A stretch of 64,000 nucleotides of DNA, from contig JALSQW010000064.1 of NCBI GenBank assembly GCA_026985095.1, forward strand, positions 46,091 through 110,090, read 5' to 3'. Positions 41,588 to 52,305 of this stretch are shown piece by piece. Positions within the stretch are counted from its first letter, which is position 1. Each line of letters starts with the position of its first letter. Position numbers and translations under genes: made by a program. This DNA comes from Acidimicrobiia bacterium (lineage in GTDB: Bacteria > Actinomycetota > Acidimicrobiia > Spongiisociales > UBA5794). Under the pieces are notes generated by a model. The model made no database searches. It was not told where the DNA came from and saw nothing but the letters and a program-made list of their open reading frames with translations.

Positions 41588-42382
41588 ATGGCGCTGCATC
41601 CGTACCTCGCGCTGGAACACCCGATCCGATTCGCTCACCGGGGGAGCCGCATCCTGTGGCCCGAGAACACGATGCGGGCCTTCGCCGGCGCCGTGGAGGA
41701 ACTCGGCTACCGCTACCTCGAGATCGACGTGCGCCTCACCAGGGACCGGGTCGTCGTCGTCCACCACGACGCCACACTGGACCGGACCACCGACGGGCAT
41801 GGTCCGGTGGCACTGCGGAGCTGGGCGGAGCTGTCCGAGCTCGACGCCGCCTACCACTTCGATGCGGAAGGCGGTCATCCGCTCCGCGGTCGAGGCATCG
41901 GGATCCCTCGCCTCGCCGACGTCCTCGAGACCTGGCCCGACGTCCATCTCAACATCGACCTCAAGGCGCCCGGCATGGAGTGGGCCGTCGCCGAGGAGAT
42001 CCGGCTCCACGGCGCCGAGCAGAAGGTGCTCGTCGGGTCGTTCCACGACCGCCGCATCGCCCGCTTCCGCCGTATCACCCGAGGTGCGGTGGCCGTCTCG
42101 GCCGGGCCGTCGGCGGTGGCCGCCATGTACGCGGCGTCCCGTCTCGGCCGGACCTTCGCCCGCGAGTTCGCGGCCTACCAGCTTCCCCACGACCATCGGG
42201 TCCTGCGGATCGACCGCGAACTCATCGACGCGATCCACGCGTCGGGGGCGCACATCCATCTGTGGACCGTCGACGAGCCTTCCGACATGGACCGGTACCT
42301 GGACCTCGGTGTCGACGGGATCGTCACCGACCGGCCGGATCTCCTCAACGGCGTCCTTCGGGAACGGGGCCACGATGTCTGA
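41588..42382 (+). CDS. glycerophosphodiester phosphodiesterase
   Basis: A 264-residue TIM-barrel phosphodiesterase of the GDPD/UgpQ family, releasing glycerol 3-phosphate from lipid head groups. The first catalytic block is RFAHRGSRILWPENTMRAF (catalytic His in HRG, metal Glu in PEN). EIDVRLTRDRVVVVHHD supplies the second His and metal Asp; LNIDLKAPG and WTVDEPSDM are later blocks. No signal peptide, so cytoplasmic. It overlaps the MOSC gene by 8 bases. Confidence 0.92.
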   Translation: MALHPYLALEHPIRFAHRGSRILWPENTMRAFAGAVEELGYRYLEIDVRLTRDRVVVVHHDATLDRTTDGHGPVALRSWAELSELDAAYHFDAEGGHPLRGRGIGIPRLADVLETWPDVHLNIDLKAPGMEWAVAEEIRLHGAEQKVLVGSFHDRRIARFRRITRGAVAVSAGPSAVAAMYAASRLGRTFAREFAAYQLPHDHRVLRIDRELIDAIHASGAHIHLWTVDEPSDMDRYLDLGVDGIVTDRPDLLNGVLRERGHDV

Positions 42383-42965
42383 GGCCTCCGGCGCCAGGAT
42401 CGGCCGCGTCGTGCGGATCCAGGTGCAACGCGAGCCGTTGAAGGTCCCCCACGGCTACTACGACCCGGCCTACCTGACGGCGGTGCCCGCCGCCGAGCTC
42501 GGTGTGGACGGCGTGGTGGGGATCGACCCCGGCGGTCCGATCGTCGACGCCCACCACCGCCGTCATCCCCGGACGCGAGGCGGCGGCAACCGGGCCCTGT
42601 CGGTCGGGTTCACCGGCCATTACGTAGCGATGGCGAGGCGCTTCGGAGATCGGGTGGCGCCGGGGATCGCCGGCGAGAACCTGATCGTCGACGGCCCACC
42701 GCTGCGGATGAACGACCTGACCGGGGGCCTGATCGTCGTCACCGGGTCGGGAGAGGAGATCGCTCTGGCTCCGCTACGACCCGCAGCCCCGTGCCGGGAG
42801 TTCACCACCTTCCTGCTCGGCGGTCGTCAGCCGCGGCCGCGTGACGAGATCGCCGAGGAGCTCGCGTTCCTGTCGGAGGGTACGAGAGGGTTCATCGCCT
42901 CGGTCGAGCATCTGGACGGCACGGCGGTCGTGTCCGTCGGCGACGAGGTCTACCTGGCCGGTTGA
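42375..42965 (+). CDS. MOSC-domain protein
   Basis: A 196-residue protein with the MOSC fold. GENLIVDGPPLRMNDLTGG is the usual central block, and the cysteine in PAAPCREF is the residue thought to handle molybdenum-bound or transferred sulfur. Stand-alone members act in molybdenum-cofactor enzymes or sulfur carriage; no partner is nearby. Its end overlaps the convergent DUF3054 gene by 16 bases. Confidence 0.8.
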   Translation: MSEASGARIGRVVRIQVQREPLKVPHGYYDPAYLTAVPAAELGVDGVVGIDPGGPIVDAHHRRHPRTRGGGNRALSVGFTGHYVAMARRFGDRVAPGIAGENLIVDGPPLRMNDLTGGLIVVTGSGEEIALAPLRPAAPCREFTTFLLGGRQPRPRDEIAEELAFLSEGTRGFIASVEHLDGTAVVSVGDEVYLAG

Positions 42966-43399
42966 GGCCCGGGTCGTCGGGTCGCGGTGCGGCGCCCGTT
43001 CCACCATGCCAGTGCGGTGCGCCACAGGACGAGTCCCGTGCCGTTGACGGCGATCGTCACCATCACGAACACGACGACGATGGTGGCGCGATCCAACGCC
43101 ACCGAGCGGAGGAACGCCCCGAGGGGAGCGGCGACGAGCCACGCCAGCGCCGTCCGCCACAGCGCATCGACCGGTCGGGTCAATGCCGGAACGTCGAACA
43201 ACCCGAAGAAGGGGGCGACCAGGAACCACGACGCGCCGAACACGACGACGGTGCCGACCATCCGCGGGATCGCCGACAACTCGGCGTGGGAGGCGAACCC
43301 GACGACGACCAGGAGGATCAGGACGACCATGTCGCCGGCGATCGCTCGCCGGCGCGATGCGGTCCGATCGACGGTGTCTCCGGTGACGGTGGTGGTCAT
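42950..43399 (-). CDS. DUF3054 membrane protein
   Basis: A 149-residue membrane protein with four helices. The pattern AGDMVVLILLVVVGFASHAE at the N-terminus and the central GLFDVPALTRPVDALWRTALAWLVAAPLG region match DUF3054, found in actinobacteria and haloarchaea, function unknown. The start at 43399 has GGGAG upstream, and a GGTAGCCT box lies 28 bases before it. Confidence 0.82.
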   Translation of the reverse strand: MTTTVTGDTVDRTASRRRAIAGDMVVLILLVVVGFASHAELSAIPRMVGTVVVFGASWFLVAPFFGLFDVPALTRPVDALWRTALAWLVAAPLGAFLRSVALDRATIVVVFVMVTIAVNGTGLVLWRTALAWWNGRRTATRRPGPQPAR

Positions 43400-43427
43400 G
43401 GGATGCTCCCTCTCGTCGGTGACCGAG

Positions 43428-43433
43428 AGGCTA
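43428..43433 (-). promoter_or_regulatory. -10 element for the DUF3054 gene
   Basis: GGTAGCCT on the minus strand, 28 bases before the ATG. The leader includes the ribosome site GGGAG. Confidence 0.4.
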
Positions 43434-43494
43434 CCTGCGGCGGCGAGCGATCATCAGCTCCGACCGGTCGGAAGCCTGGCGGCACCGGTGGCGA

Positions 43495-44897
<1,403 letters not shown>

Positions 44898-44903
44898 ACC
44901 GAA

Positions 44904-44909
44904 AGCGTA
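44904..44909 (-). promoter_or_regulatory. -10 element, probable leaderless promoter
   Basis: TACGCT on the minus strand, ending 6 bases before the ATG of lipoprotein copy 1. No Shine-Dalgarno sequence is present. Confidence 0.4.
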
Positions 44910-44931
44910 TCTCCGGGCCCATGGAGGGCTC

Positions 44932-44949
44932 TAGGGCCGACCGGCCCTA
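44932..44949. repeat. palindrome upstream of nuoA
   Basis: TAGGGCC-GACC-GGCCCTA, a perfect 7-bp inverted repeat between the lipoprotein and nuoA promoters. It may be an operator or a hairpin. Confidence 0.4.
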
Positions 44950-45008
44950 CCCGGTCCCGGACGCCTCAGAGACGGCTGCGAATGAACTTCGCGCATCGCA
45001 GGCAGGGC

Positions 45009-45014
45009 TAGGCT
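45009..45014 (+). promoter_or_regulatory. -10 element of the nuo operon
   Basis: TAGGCT, 21 bases before the nuoA ATG, with CGGAGG between them. Upstream, CTGCGA (44976-44981) and TCGCAG (44996-45001) form an inverted repeat across the -35 position and may be an operator. Confidence 0.45.
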
Positions 45015-45035
45015 TCCGTTCCGGAGGCGTACCAG

Positions 45036-45455
45036 ATGACACCGGCCGACTATCTCCCCATCGCCCTCATGGTCCTCCTCGGACTCGGCTTCTCAGGCGT
45101 ATCGCTGTGGATGTCGTGGCGCATCGCCCCCAACAACCCGACCCCCGAGAAGCTCGCCCCGTACGAATGCGGGATCGTGCCGCTCCAAGAGCCCGTCCAG
45201 CGCTTCCCCGTCAAGTTCTACCTCGTCGCCATGCTCTTCGTGATCTTCGACGTCGAGATCGTGTTCCTCTTCGCCTGGGCCGTCCGCATGGACGAGTTCG
45301 GATGGGCCGGGATCGCCGCCGTCGGGATCTTCATGCTGCTCCTCCTCGAGACCCTCGCCTACGTCTGGAAGAGGGGCGCTCTCGACTGGAACGTCTCGGT
45401 CCGGCGCAGGTACCGACCCGTCGTCGCCCCCGACCTGGAAGAGGAGGCCGCCTGA
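45036..45455 (+). CDS. nuoA: complex I subunit A
   Basis: A 139-residue membrane subunit of NADH:quinone oxidoreductase with three helices. [41 protein letters not shown] in outline is the family core; the Asp/Glu in FDVEIVFLF sit at the quinone end of the proton path. First of fourteen nuo genes in canonical order A-N. Confidence 0.95.
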   Translation: MTPADYLPIALMVLLGLGFSGVSLWMSWRIAPNNPTPEKLAPYECGIVPLQEPVQRFPVKFYLVAMLFVIFDVEIVFLFAWAVRMDEFGWAGIAAVGIFMLLLLETLAYVWKRGALDWNVSVRRRYRPVVAPDLEEEAA

Positions 45456-45940
45456 TGGCCGGCGAGGTCCACAACCCCGGGTTCCTCCTCGCGTCGCTCG
45501 AGAAGGTCGTCAACTGGGCTCGGACCCGATCCATGTACCCGGCCACGTTCGGCCTCGCCTGTTGCGCCATCGAGATGATGGGGACCGGAGCGTCCCACTA
45601 CGACCTCTCCCGATTCGGCATGGAGGTCTTCCGCGCCTCGCCCCGCCAAGCCGACCTGATGATCGTCGCCGGGCGGCTGAGTCAGAAGATGGCCCCCGTG
45701 CTGCGGCAGGTCTACGACCAGATGGCGGAACCCAAGTGGGTCATCTCGATGGGTGCATGCGCATCCACCGGCGGCATGTTCAACAACTACGCCCTCGTCC
45801 AAGGCGTCGACGAGATCGTCCCCGTCGACATGTACGTCCCCGGCTGCCCGCCCGGGCCACAGTCGCTCATGCACGGGATCCTCAGCCTCCACGAGGCGAT
45901 CAAGTCGGGGGAGATCCGGCACGGGACCGGGGTGATCTGA
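45455..45940 (+). CDS. nuoB: complex I subunit B
   Basis: A 161-residue subunit carrying cluster N2, the last iron-sulfur centre before quinone. Ligands are the adjacent cysteines in [10 protein letters not shown], the Cys in MGACASTGG and the one in [13 protein letters not shown] junction with nuoA. Confidence 0.96.
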   Translation: MAGEVHNPGFLLASLEKVVNWARTRSMYPATFGLACCAIEMMGTGASHYDLSRFGMEVFRASPRQADLMIVAGRLSQKMAPVLRQVYDQMAEPKWVISMGACASTGGMFNNYALVQGVDEIVPVDMYVPGCPPGPQSLMHGILSLHEAIKSGEIRHGTGVI

Positions 45941-45941
45941 G

Positions 45942-46508
45942 ATGACCGACGACACCGGAGCCGAGATGCCCGCCGAAGCAGACGTCGACGACGCCCCCAC
46001 CGCCGAGGTGCCCTTCGTCCCGGACCATCCGGTCCTCGCAGCCCTCGCCGCGCGCCATCCCGACGTGCGGTGGGAGGAACGGGTCCCCGTGGACGGCCCG
46101 TACCAGCCCATCGCCCACGTCGAGAGGACCGACCTGGTGGCCTTCGCGGCCTCCGCCAAGGAGCTCGGGTTCGAGACCTTCATCGATCTGTGCGGCGTCG
46201 ATCATCTCGGCGGACGCCCCCGGTTCGAGGTCGTCGTCGAGCTGCTCGACATGAAGGACCGGCTCCGACTGCGGATCCGCGTGCCGGTCCCCGGGACCGA
46301 CCCGATCGTTCCCTCCCTGACGCCGGTCTTCGCCGGGGCGGACTTCTACGAACGCGAGACCTGGGACCTGTTCGGCATCGATTTCGAAGGTCATCCGGAA
46401 CTCACCCGCATCCTCCTCCCCGACGACTGGGAAGGCCATCCCCTGCGGAAGGACTACTCGGTGGGCTCGGTCCCCGTGCAGTTCAAAGGAGCGCACAAGG
46501 CCACATGA
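45942..46508 (+). CDS. nuoC: complex I subunit C
   Basis: A 188-residue 30-kDa-type subunit of the peripheral arm. The signature ERETWDLFGIDFEGHPELTRILLPDDW with HPLRKDY is intact. An acidic N-terminal extension of about 25 residues precedes the fold. NuoC and NuoD are separate proteins here, not fused. Confidence 0.95.
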   Translation: MTDDTGAEMPAEADVDDAPTAEVPFVPDHPVLAALAARHPDVRWEERVPVDGPYQPIAHVERTDLVAFAASAKELGFETFIDLCGVDHLGGRPRFEVVVELLDMKDRLRLRIRVPVPGTDPIVPSLTPVFAGADFYERETWDLFGIDFEGHPELTRILLPDDWEGHPLRKDYSVGSVPVQFKGAHKAT

Positions 46509-47938
46509 GCGACACGCCGCACTACCCGGGAGGCGACCGTTTCGCCCCGACCGTCGAGCCGCCCGAAGAGGCGGTCGAGGTCCCCACCGGTGCCGACGAG
46601 TTCCGCCGGGTCCACGACATGTGGGTTGCCGGGACCGAGGAACCGCCGTGGCTCGCGGCCGCCACCGACGAAGGTGCCCAGGAGCTGCTCCCCGCCGACG
46701 TCGATCCGCGGGTCGACACCGAGGAGGGCTCGGCCGTCGTCGACGACTACCTGGAGCGACCCGACGTCCCCGCCGACGAGCTCCAGATCATCAACATGGG
46801 CCCCCAGCACCCCTCCACCCACGGGGTGCTCCGACTCCACCTCGAGCTCGAAGGCGAGACGATCCGACGAGCCAAGCCCATCATCGGCTACCTCCACACC
46901 GGCATGGAGAAGACCGCCGAGACCCTCACCTACGTGCAGGGCGCCACCAACGTCACCCGCATGGACTACCTGTCGCCGTTCCACAACGAGCTGGCGTTCG
47001 CGCTGGTCGTCGAGCAACTCCTCGGCATCGAGATCCCCGAACGGGCCCAGGCGATCCGCATCCTCATGACCGAGCTCAACCGCGTGGCCAGCCACCTGAT
47101 CTGGGTCGCCACCCAGGGCATGGACGTCGGCGCCCTGTCGATGATGCTCTACGGCTGGCGGGAACGGGAACGGATCCTCGCCTTCTTCGAGAAGGTCACC
47201 GGCCTGCGCATGAACCACAACTACATCAGGGTCGGCGGGGTCGCCGCCGACCTCCCCGACGGGTGGGAAGACGACGTCGAAGACATCCTCGAACAGGTGC
47301 CGAAGGGCATCGCCGAATACGAGGAGCTCCTCAACGAGAACCCGATCTTCCTCGACCGGACCGTCGGCGTCGGCGTCATCACCCCGGCCGAATGTCACGC
47401 ATACGGCGTCACCGGCCCCATCGCCCGGGCCTCCGGCATCGAGTGGGATCTGCGGAAGGCCTTTCCCTACTCGGGGATCGAGCGATACGAGTTCGACGTC
47501 CCCACCGGCCAACATGGCGACGTCTACGACCGGTACCTCGTGCGCATGGACGAGATGAAGCAATCGTTCCGCATCGTCCGCCAGATCCTCGATACGATCC
47601 CGCCGGGCGACTATCGCAGCGACGACCGCAAGGTCACCCCACCGCCCCGCCTCCGGATCGACCAATCCATGGAAGCGCTCATCCACCACTTCAAGCTCTT
47701 CACCGAAGGGTTCAAGGTGCCCGCCGGCGAGGCCTACCAGGCCGTCGAGAGCCCCCGCGGAGAGCTCGGGATGTACCTCGTGTCCAACGGCGGTCCCAAG
47801 CCCTGGCGTCTCCACGTGCGCACGCCGTCGTTCGCCGCCGTGCAGGCCCTCCCGGCCATGCTCGCCGATTCGCTGATCGCCGACGTCGTCGCCACCTTGG
47901 CGTCGACCGACCCCGTCCTCGGAGACGTCGACCGATGA
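46505..47938 (+). CDS. nuoD: complex I subunit D with a long N-terminal extension
   Basis: A 477-residue 49-kDa-type subunit forming the quinone pocket with NuoB. The core begins with QIINMGPQHPSTHGVLRL at about residue 94; the His in HPSTHG contacts quinone. The preceding 92 residues are an acidic, Pro-rich extension not seen in the usual ~400-440-residue proteins. The ATG overlaps the nuoC stop (ATGA), and no better internal start is obvious, so the extension appears real. Confidence 0.94.
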   Translation: MSDTPHYPGGDRFAPTVEPPEEAVEVPTGADEFRRVHDMWVAGTEEPPWLAAATDEGAQELLPADVDPRVDTEEGSAVVDDYLERPDVPADELQIINMGPQHPSTHGVLRLHLELEGETIRRAKPIIGYLHTGMEKTAETLTYVQGATNVTRMDYLSPFHNELAFALVVEQLLGIEIPERAQAIRILMTELNRVASHLIWVATQGMDVGALSMMLYGWRERERILAFFEKVTGLRMNHNYIRVGGVAADLPDGWEDDVEDILEQVPKGIAEYEELLNENPIFLDRTVGVGVITPAECHAYGVTGPIARASGIEWDLRKAFPYSGIERYEFDVPTGQHGDVYDRYLVRMDEMKQSFRIVRQILDTIPPGDYRSDDRKVTPPPRLRIDQSMEALIHHFKLFTEGFKVPAGEAYQAVESPRGELGMYLVSNGGPKPWRLHVRTPSFAAVQALPAMLADSLIADVVATLASTDPVLGDVDR

Positions 47939-48579
47939 CCAACCCCATCGCCGACTGGAGCCACGCCAACCAGGAACGCGCCCAACAGCTCATGGCGCGT
48001 TACCCCGACGTTCGCTCCGCCGTCATGCCGCTGCTGTACATCGCATCGCTCGAACACGGTCACGTCACCGACGAAGGCATGCGCCAGGTCGCCGAGCTCA
48101 TCGGCCTCACGCCCGCCCAGGTCCACTCGGTGGCCTCGTTCTACACCATGTACAAGCGGGACGGAGTCGGCCGCTACCTGGTGTCGGTCTGCACGTCCAT
48201 CTCGTGTTTCCTCAGGGGTGCCGACGACGTCCTCGCCGCCGTCGAAGAGGCCACCGGCACGGTCGACGGCGAGACCTCCGACGACGGCATGTTCAGCGTC
48301 GAGCACGTCGAATGCATCGGCGCCTGCGGCGGCGCCCCGGCGCTCCAGGTGAACTACGAGTTCGTCGAAGGCGTCACCCCCGACAAGGCCGTGGCGTTGT
48401 GTCGCTGGCTCGCCGACGGACGACCCGACGTGGTCCGCTCCGACGAGATGCAGGCGCTGTTCGGCGGCCGCGCCTCCTTCGACCCCGGTCCCGCCGATCC
48501 CGAAGGCGCCATCGCCCCCGTCCCGGCCTTCGGTCCCTACGGATCGGCCGCCAGCGGCCCGCAGAGGGCAGGCCGATGA
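47935..48579 (+). CDS. nuoE: complex I subunit E
   Basis: A 214-residue 24-kDa-type subunit with the [2Fe-2S] cluster N1a. Ligands are in CTSISC and CIGACGG. The helical N-terminus (RYPDVRSAVMPLLYIAS) is normal. A Pro/Gly/Ala-rich C-terminal tail of roughly 40 residues is extra. ATGA overlaps on both sides. Confidence 0.93.
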   Translation: MTNPIADWSHANQERAQQLMARYPDVRSAVMPLLYIASLEHGHVTDEGMRQVAELIGLTPAQVHSVASFYTMYKRDGVGRYLVSVCTSISCFLRGADDVLAAVEEATGTVDGETSDDGMFSVEHVECIGACGGAPALQVNYEFVEGVTPDKAVALCRWLADGRPDVVRSDEMQALFGGRASFDPGPADPEGAIAPVPAFGPYGSAASGPQRAGR

Positions 48580-49874
48580 CCGACCGGATCCTCACCGTGC
48601 GCATGGAGGCCCACCCGCAGGACTCCCACACCCTCGCCACCTACGAGGCCACCGGCGGGTACCGGGCCCTCCGAACGGCGCTGAGCTCGATGACCCCCGA
48701 CGACGTCAAGGCCCAGGTCAAGGCCTCCAACATCCGCGGCCGAGGAGGCGCTGGGTTCCCGACCGGCGTCAAATGGGGCTTCCTGCCCGAGGACCTCCGT
48801 CCCCGCTACCTGGTCGTCAACGGCGACGAGTCTGAGCCGGGCACCTTCAAGGACCGGATCCTCCTCGAACGCGACCCGCATCAGCTCGTGGAGGGCATCA
48901 TCATCTCGTCCTACGGGCTCGACGTGCATCACGCCTTCGTGTACATCCGCGGCGAGTACCCCAAGCCCGCCCGGCGCGTCCAGCAGGCCATCGACGAGGC
49001 CTACGCGGCGGGCTACCTCGGATCGGACATCCTCGGCTCCGGGTTCTCGCTCGACATCACCGTCCATCTCGGCGGCGGCGCCTACATCTGCGGCGAGGAG
49101 ACCGCCCTGTTGAACTCCCTCGAGGGGCGACGGGGCGAACCGCGCATCAAACCCCCCTTCCCCGCCGTCGCCGGCCTCTACGCCAAACCGACGATCGTCA
49201 ACAACGTCGAGACGATCTCGAACGTGCCCTGGATCGTCGCCAACGGCGGAGCCGCCTACGCCGCGATCGGGCCGGAACGATCCGCCGGCACCCGCATGTT
49301 CTCGCTGTCGGGACACGTCAACCGACCCGGCGACTACGAGATCGTCATGGGCATGACGTGGCGGGAGCTCATCTACGGCATCGGCGGCGGCATCCCCGGC
49401 GACCGGGCCCTCAAGACGTGGATCCCCGGCGGGGCATCGGCGCCGTGGTTCGTCCCCGACGAGCACCTCGACACGCCGGTGACGATCGACGACGTCGGCG
49501 CGAACGGCTCCATGTTGGGCTCGGGCGCCGTCATCGTGATGGACGAGACCACCGACGTGGTCGCCGCCGCCCACCGCATCGTCAAGTTCTTCGCCCACGA
49601 ATCCTGCGGGCAGTGCACCCCCTGTCGGGAAGGTACCACCTGGCTCGAACGGATCCTGTGGCGGATCCTCAACGGTGCCGGACGGCCCAGCGACCTCGAC
49701 CTGCTCCTCGACGTCTGCGACAACATCAGTCCGGGTTTGCGATGGCCGCCGGCGATGACGACGATCTGCCCGCTGGGCCCGTCGGCCGTGTCCCCGATCA
49801 CGTCGATCATGCGCCACTTCCGCGACGAGGTCGAAGCCAAGATCCGAACCAGCGAAGGAGCCTCCGTTGGCTGA
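48576..49874 (+). CDS. nuoF: complex I subunit F
   Basis: A 432-residue NADH-oxidising subunit. FMN/NADH-binding glycine loop GRGGAGFPTGVKWGF, then GDESEPGTFKDR, GGGAYICGEETALLNSLEG and the N3 [4Fe-4S] ligands in SCGQCTPCREGT plus TTICPLG. All key residues are intact. ATGA overlap with nuoE. Confidence 0.96.
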   Translation: MTDRILTVRMEAHPQDSHTLATYEATGGYRALRTALSSMTPDDVKAQVKASNIRGRGGAGFPTGVKWGFLPEDLRPRYLVVNGDESEPGTFKDRILLERDPHQLVEGIIISSYGLDVHHAFVYIRGEYPKPARRVQQAIDEAYAAGYLGSDILGSGFSLDITVHLGGGAYICGEETALLNSLEGRRGEPRIKPPFPAVAGLYAKPTIVNNVETISNVPWIVANGGAAYAAIGPERSAGTRMFSLSGHVNRPGDYEIVMGMTWRELIYGIGGGIPGDRALKTWIPGGASAPWFVPDEHLDTPVTIDDVGANGSMLGSGAVIVMDETTDVVAAAHRIVKFFAHESCGQCTPCREGTTWLERILWRILNGAGRPSDLDLLLDVCDNISPGLRWPPAMTTICPLGPSAVSPITSIMRHFRDEVEAKIRTSEGASVG

Positions 49875-52305
49875 CGCGTCCGACAAGGTCACCATCACCC
49901 TCGACGGTCGCCAGGTCGAGGCGACCGCCGGGGAGCTGCTCATCGCGGCGGCCGAGAAGGCCGGAACGTACATCCCGCACTTCTGCTGGCATCCACGGAT
50001 GAAGCCGGTCGGGATGTGCCGGATGTGTCTCGTCGAGGTCGAGACCCCCCGGGGAAAGATGCTCACCACGTCGTGCACGATGCCGGTCGCCGACGGGATG
50101 GTCGTCGACACCGCGTCGGCTGTCGTCGAGAAGGCCCACGAGGGGATCCTCGAGTTCCTCCTCATCAACCATCCCCTCGACTGCCCCGTCTGCGACAAGG
50201 GCGGCGAGTGCCCGCTCCAGGACCAGACGCTCGGTTACGGGCCGGGAGAGAGCCGGTTCGTGGAGGAGAAGCGCCACCACGAGAAGCCGATCTCGATCTC
50301 CGACCTCGTCTACCTGGACCGGGAGCGATGCATCCTGTGCGCCCGCTGTACCCGGTTCTCGGAGGAGATCTCCGGCGATCCCCTCATCGAGTTCGTCGAG
50401 CGCGGCAACCATGTCGAGGTCAACACCTTCCCCGACGAGCCCTTCGTGTCGTACTTCTCGGGCAACACCGTCCAGATCTGTCCCGTCGGAGCGCTCACCG
50501 CCAAGCCGTACCGGTTCCGGGCTCGACCCTGGGACCTCGAGGCGGTCGAGTCCGTCTCACTCGTCGATTCCGTCCACTCGAAGGTCTCCGTCGAATCGAG
50601 CCAGAACGAGATCGTCAGGATCTCCGGGGTCGACAACGACCCGACGAACCAAGGATGGCTGTCCGACAAGGATCGCTTCATCTACGAGCACATCCATTCC
50701 CCGCGCCGGCTCACCGTCCCGTTGATCCGTGAGGGTGACACCTTCCGCGAAGCCTCCTGGGGCGAGGCGGTCGGCCTGGTCGCCGAGCGACTCGGTGCCG
50801 TGCCCGGTACGGCCGTGGCCGGGATCGGCGGCGCCCGGGCGACCAACGAGGATGCGTACGCCTTCTCCAAGTTCATGCGGTCGATCGTGGTGACCCCACA
50901 CCTCGACGCCCAGCTCGACGACGGCCTCGACCCCGAGTTCGCGGCCGCGGTGCATCCGCGCGCCCGCATCGACGATCTCGAACGGGCGGCGACGATCCTC
51001 CTGTGGGGCCCGGACCTCAAGGAGGAGTTCCCCGTCCTGTACCTGCGCGTCCGCCGCGCGGCCGCCCACCTCGGAGCCCGCCTCGTCGTCGTCCATCCTC
51101 GCGTGACCGGCCTCGACCTGGTCGCCACCCACACGGTGCGGTACCGACCCGGCGAAGGCCCCGCGACCCTCAAGAAGCTCGCCGCCGGCGACGGCGACCT
51201 CGCCGCCGTGCGCGCCGCCCTGAACGAGGGGCCGGTGGTGGCGCTCGTCGGGCGCCCCGGGCTGGCAGAGGACCCGCGGCTGGCCGAAGCGGTCGCCGCG
51301 TTCGCCAGGGACCTCCCCGAGGCCACGATCATGCCGTTGGTCCGGCGCGGGAACGTCTTCGGTGCCCTCGACATGGGACTCGCACCGACCCTGCTGCCCG
51401 GCCGGGTCTCGGTCACCGACACGGCTGCCCGCACCGCGCTCGAGGACGAGTGGGGCGCCCTCCCCGAGGGCGTCGGAGGCGGCGCCACCGAGATCCTCAC
51501 CGGTCTCGTCTCGGGTGACCGGGAGGTCCTCGTGTTGTTCGGAGCAGACCCGATGCGCGATCACCCGGACCCGACCCTCGTCCGCTCCGCCCTCGAAGCC
51601 GCGGGGTTCGTCGCCGCCTTCGATCTGTTCCTGACCGACTCCTCGCGCCTCGCCGACGTGGTGCTGCCGGTGGCGGCTTTCGGGGAAGTGGCGGGTACCG
51701 TCACCAACCTCGAAGGCCGTGTCCAGAAGGTCAACCAGATCGTCCCACCCCCGGGCCAGGCCCGGGCTGCATGGTCCATCCTCGACGACATCGCCACCGC
51801 CATGGGCGGATCGCTCGGTGCCACCGGAGCGGAGCGGCTCAACAAGGAGATCGCCAGGGTCGCCCCGGCCTATCGAGGCGTCACCTGGGACATGCTCGAC
51901 TGGGGCGACGGTCGGGAGGGGATCGTGGTTCCCCTCCGGGGAGCCGACCAGCCGCTGCGCCACATCCCCGTCGACACGGGGGTGCCGACGGTCACCGAAC
52001 GACCGGCCGTGCACAGCGCCCGGGTCCTCTACGACGACGGTGCGATGCTCCGGAACTGTCCCGGCCTGGCGGGCCTGGCGCCGCGGGCGGCGATCCACAT
52101 GCACCCTCGTGACGCTTCGATCCTGGCGGTCCGCGACGGCGACCGGGTCCTGGTCTCCGCGGGCGCCTCCGTCGAACTGCCGGTGGTGATCGACGCCGGC
52201 CTCGCCGAAGGGGCCGTCTACGTGCCCTTCAACCTGGTCGAGACCGCAGCGCTCGGAGCACCCCGGTCGATCCGCATCGACGTCGTCAGGGAGGATGCCT
52301 CGTGA
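49867..52305 (+). CDS. nuoG: complex I subunit G lacking cluster N7 ligands
   Basis: An 812-residue 75-kDa-type subunit. N1b ligands are Cys40, 51, 54 and 70; N5 is His102, Cys106, 109 and 115; N4 is Cys155, 158, 161 and 205, all present. At the position of the optional cluster N7, where many bacterial NuoG have C-x2-C-x3-C-x27-C, this protein has Ser231, Asp234, Ser238 and Ser266 at exactly that spacing, so N7 cannot form. The C-terminal molybdopterin-like domain is otherwise full length. TTG start at 49867, overlapping nuoF by 8 bases. Confidence 0.95.
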   Translation: MADASDKVTITLDGRQVEATAGELLIAAAEKAGTYIPHFCWHPRMKPVGMCRMCLVEVETPRGKMLTTSCTMPVADGMVVDTASAVVEKAHEGILEFLLINHPLDCPVCDKGGECPLQDQTLGYGPGESRFVEEKRHHEKPISISDLVYLDRERCILCARCTRFSEEISGDPLIEFVERGNHVEVNTFPDEPFVSYFSGNTVQICPVGALTAKPYRFRARPWDLEAVESVSLVDSVHSKVSVESSQNEIVRISGVDNDPTNQGWLSDKDRFIYEHIHSPRRLTVPLIREGDTFREASWGEAVGLVAERLGAVPGTAVAGIGGARATNEDAYAFSKFMRSIVVTPHLDAQLDDGLDPEFAAAVHPRARIDDLERAATILLWGPDLKEEFPVLYLRVRRAAAHLGARLVVVHPRVTGLDLVATHTVRYRPGEGPATLKKLAAGDGDLAAVRAALNEGPVVALVGRPGLAEDPRLAEAVAAFARDLPEATIMPLVRRGNVFGALDMGLAPTLLPGRVSVTDTAARTALEDEWGALPEGVGGGATEILTGLVSGDREVLVLFGADPMRDHPDPTLVRSALEAAGFVAAFDLFLTDSSRLADVVLPVAAFGEVAGTVTNLEGRVQKVNQIVPPPGQARAAWSILDDIATAMGGSLGATGAERLNKEIARVAPAYRGVTWDMLDWGDGREGIVVPLRGADQPLRHIPVDTGVPTVTERPAVHSARVLYDDGAMLRNCPGLAGLAPRAAIHMHPRDASILAVRDGDRVLVSAGASVELPVVIDAGLAEGAVYVPFNLVETAALGAPRSIRIDVVREDAS

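Noticed and set aside
49867..52305. A formate-dehydrogenase-like molybdenum enzyme inside the nuo operon.
   Set aside because: The C-terminal domain is the usual degenerate molybdopterin-like domain of NuoG. No selenocysteine or cysteine ligand for molybdenum is seen, and the three N-terminal cluster sets are those of complex I.
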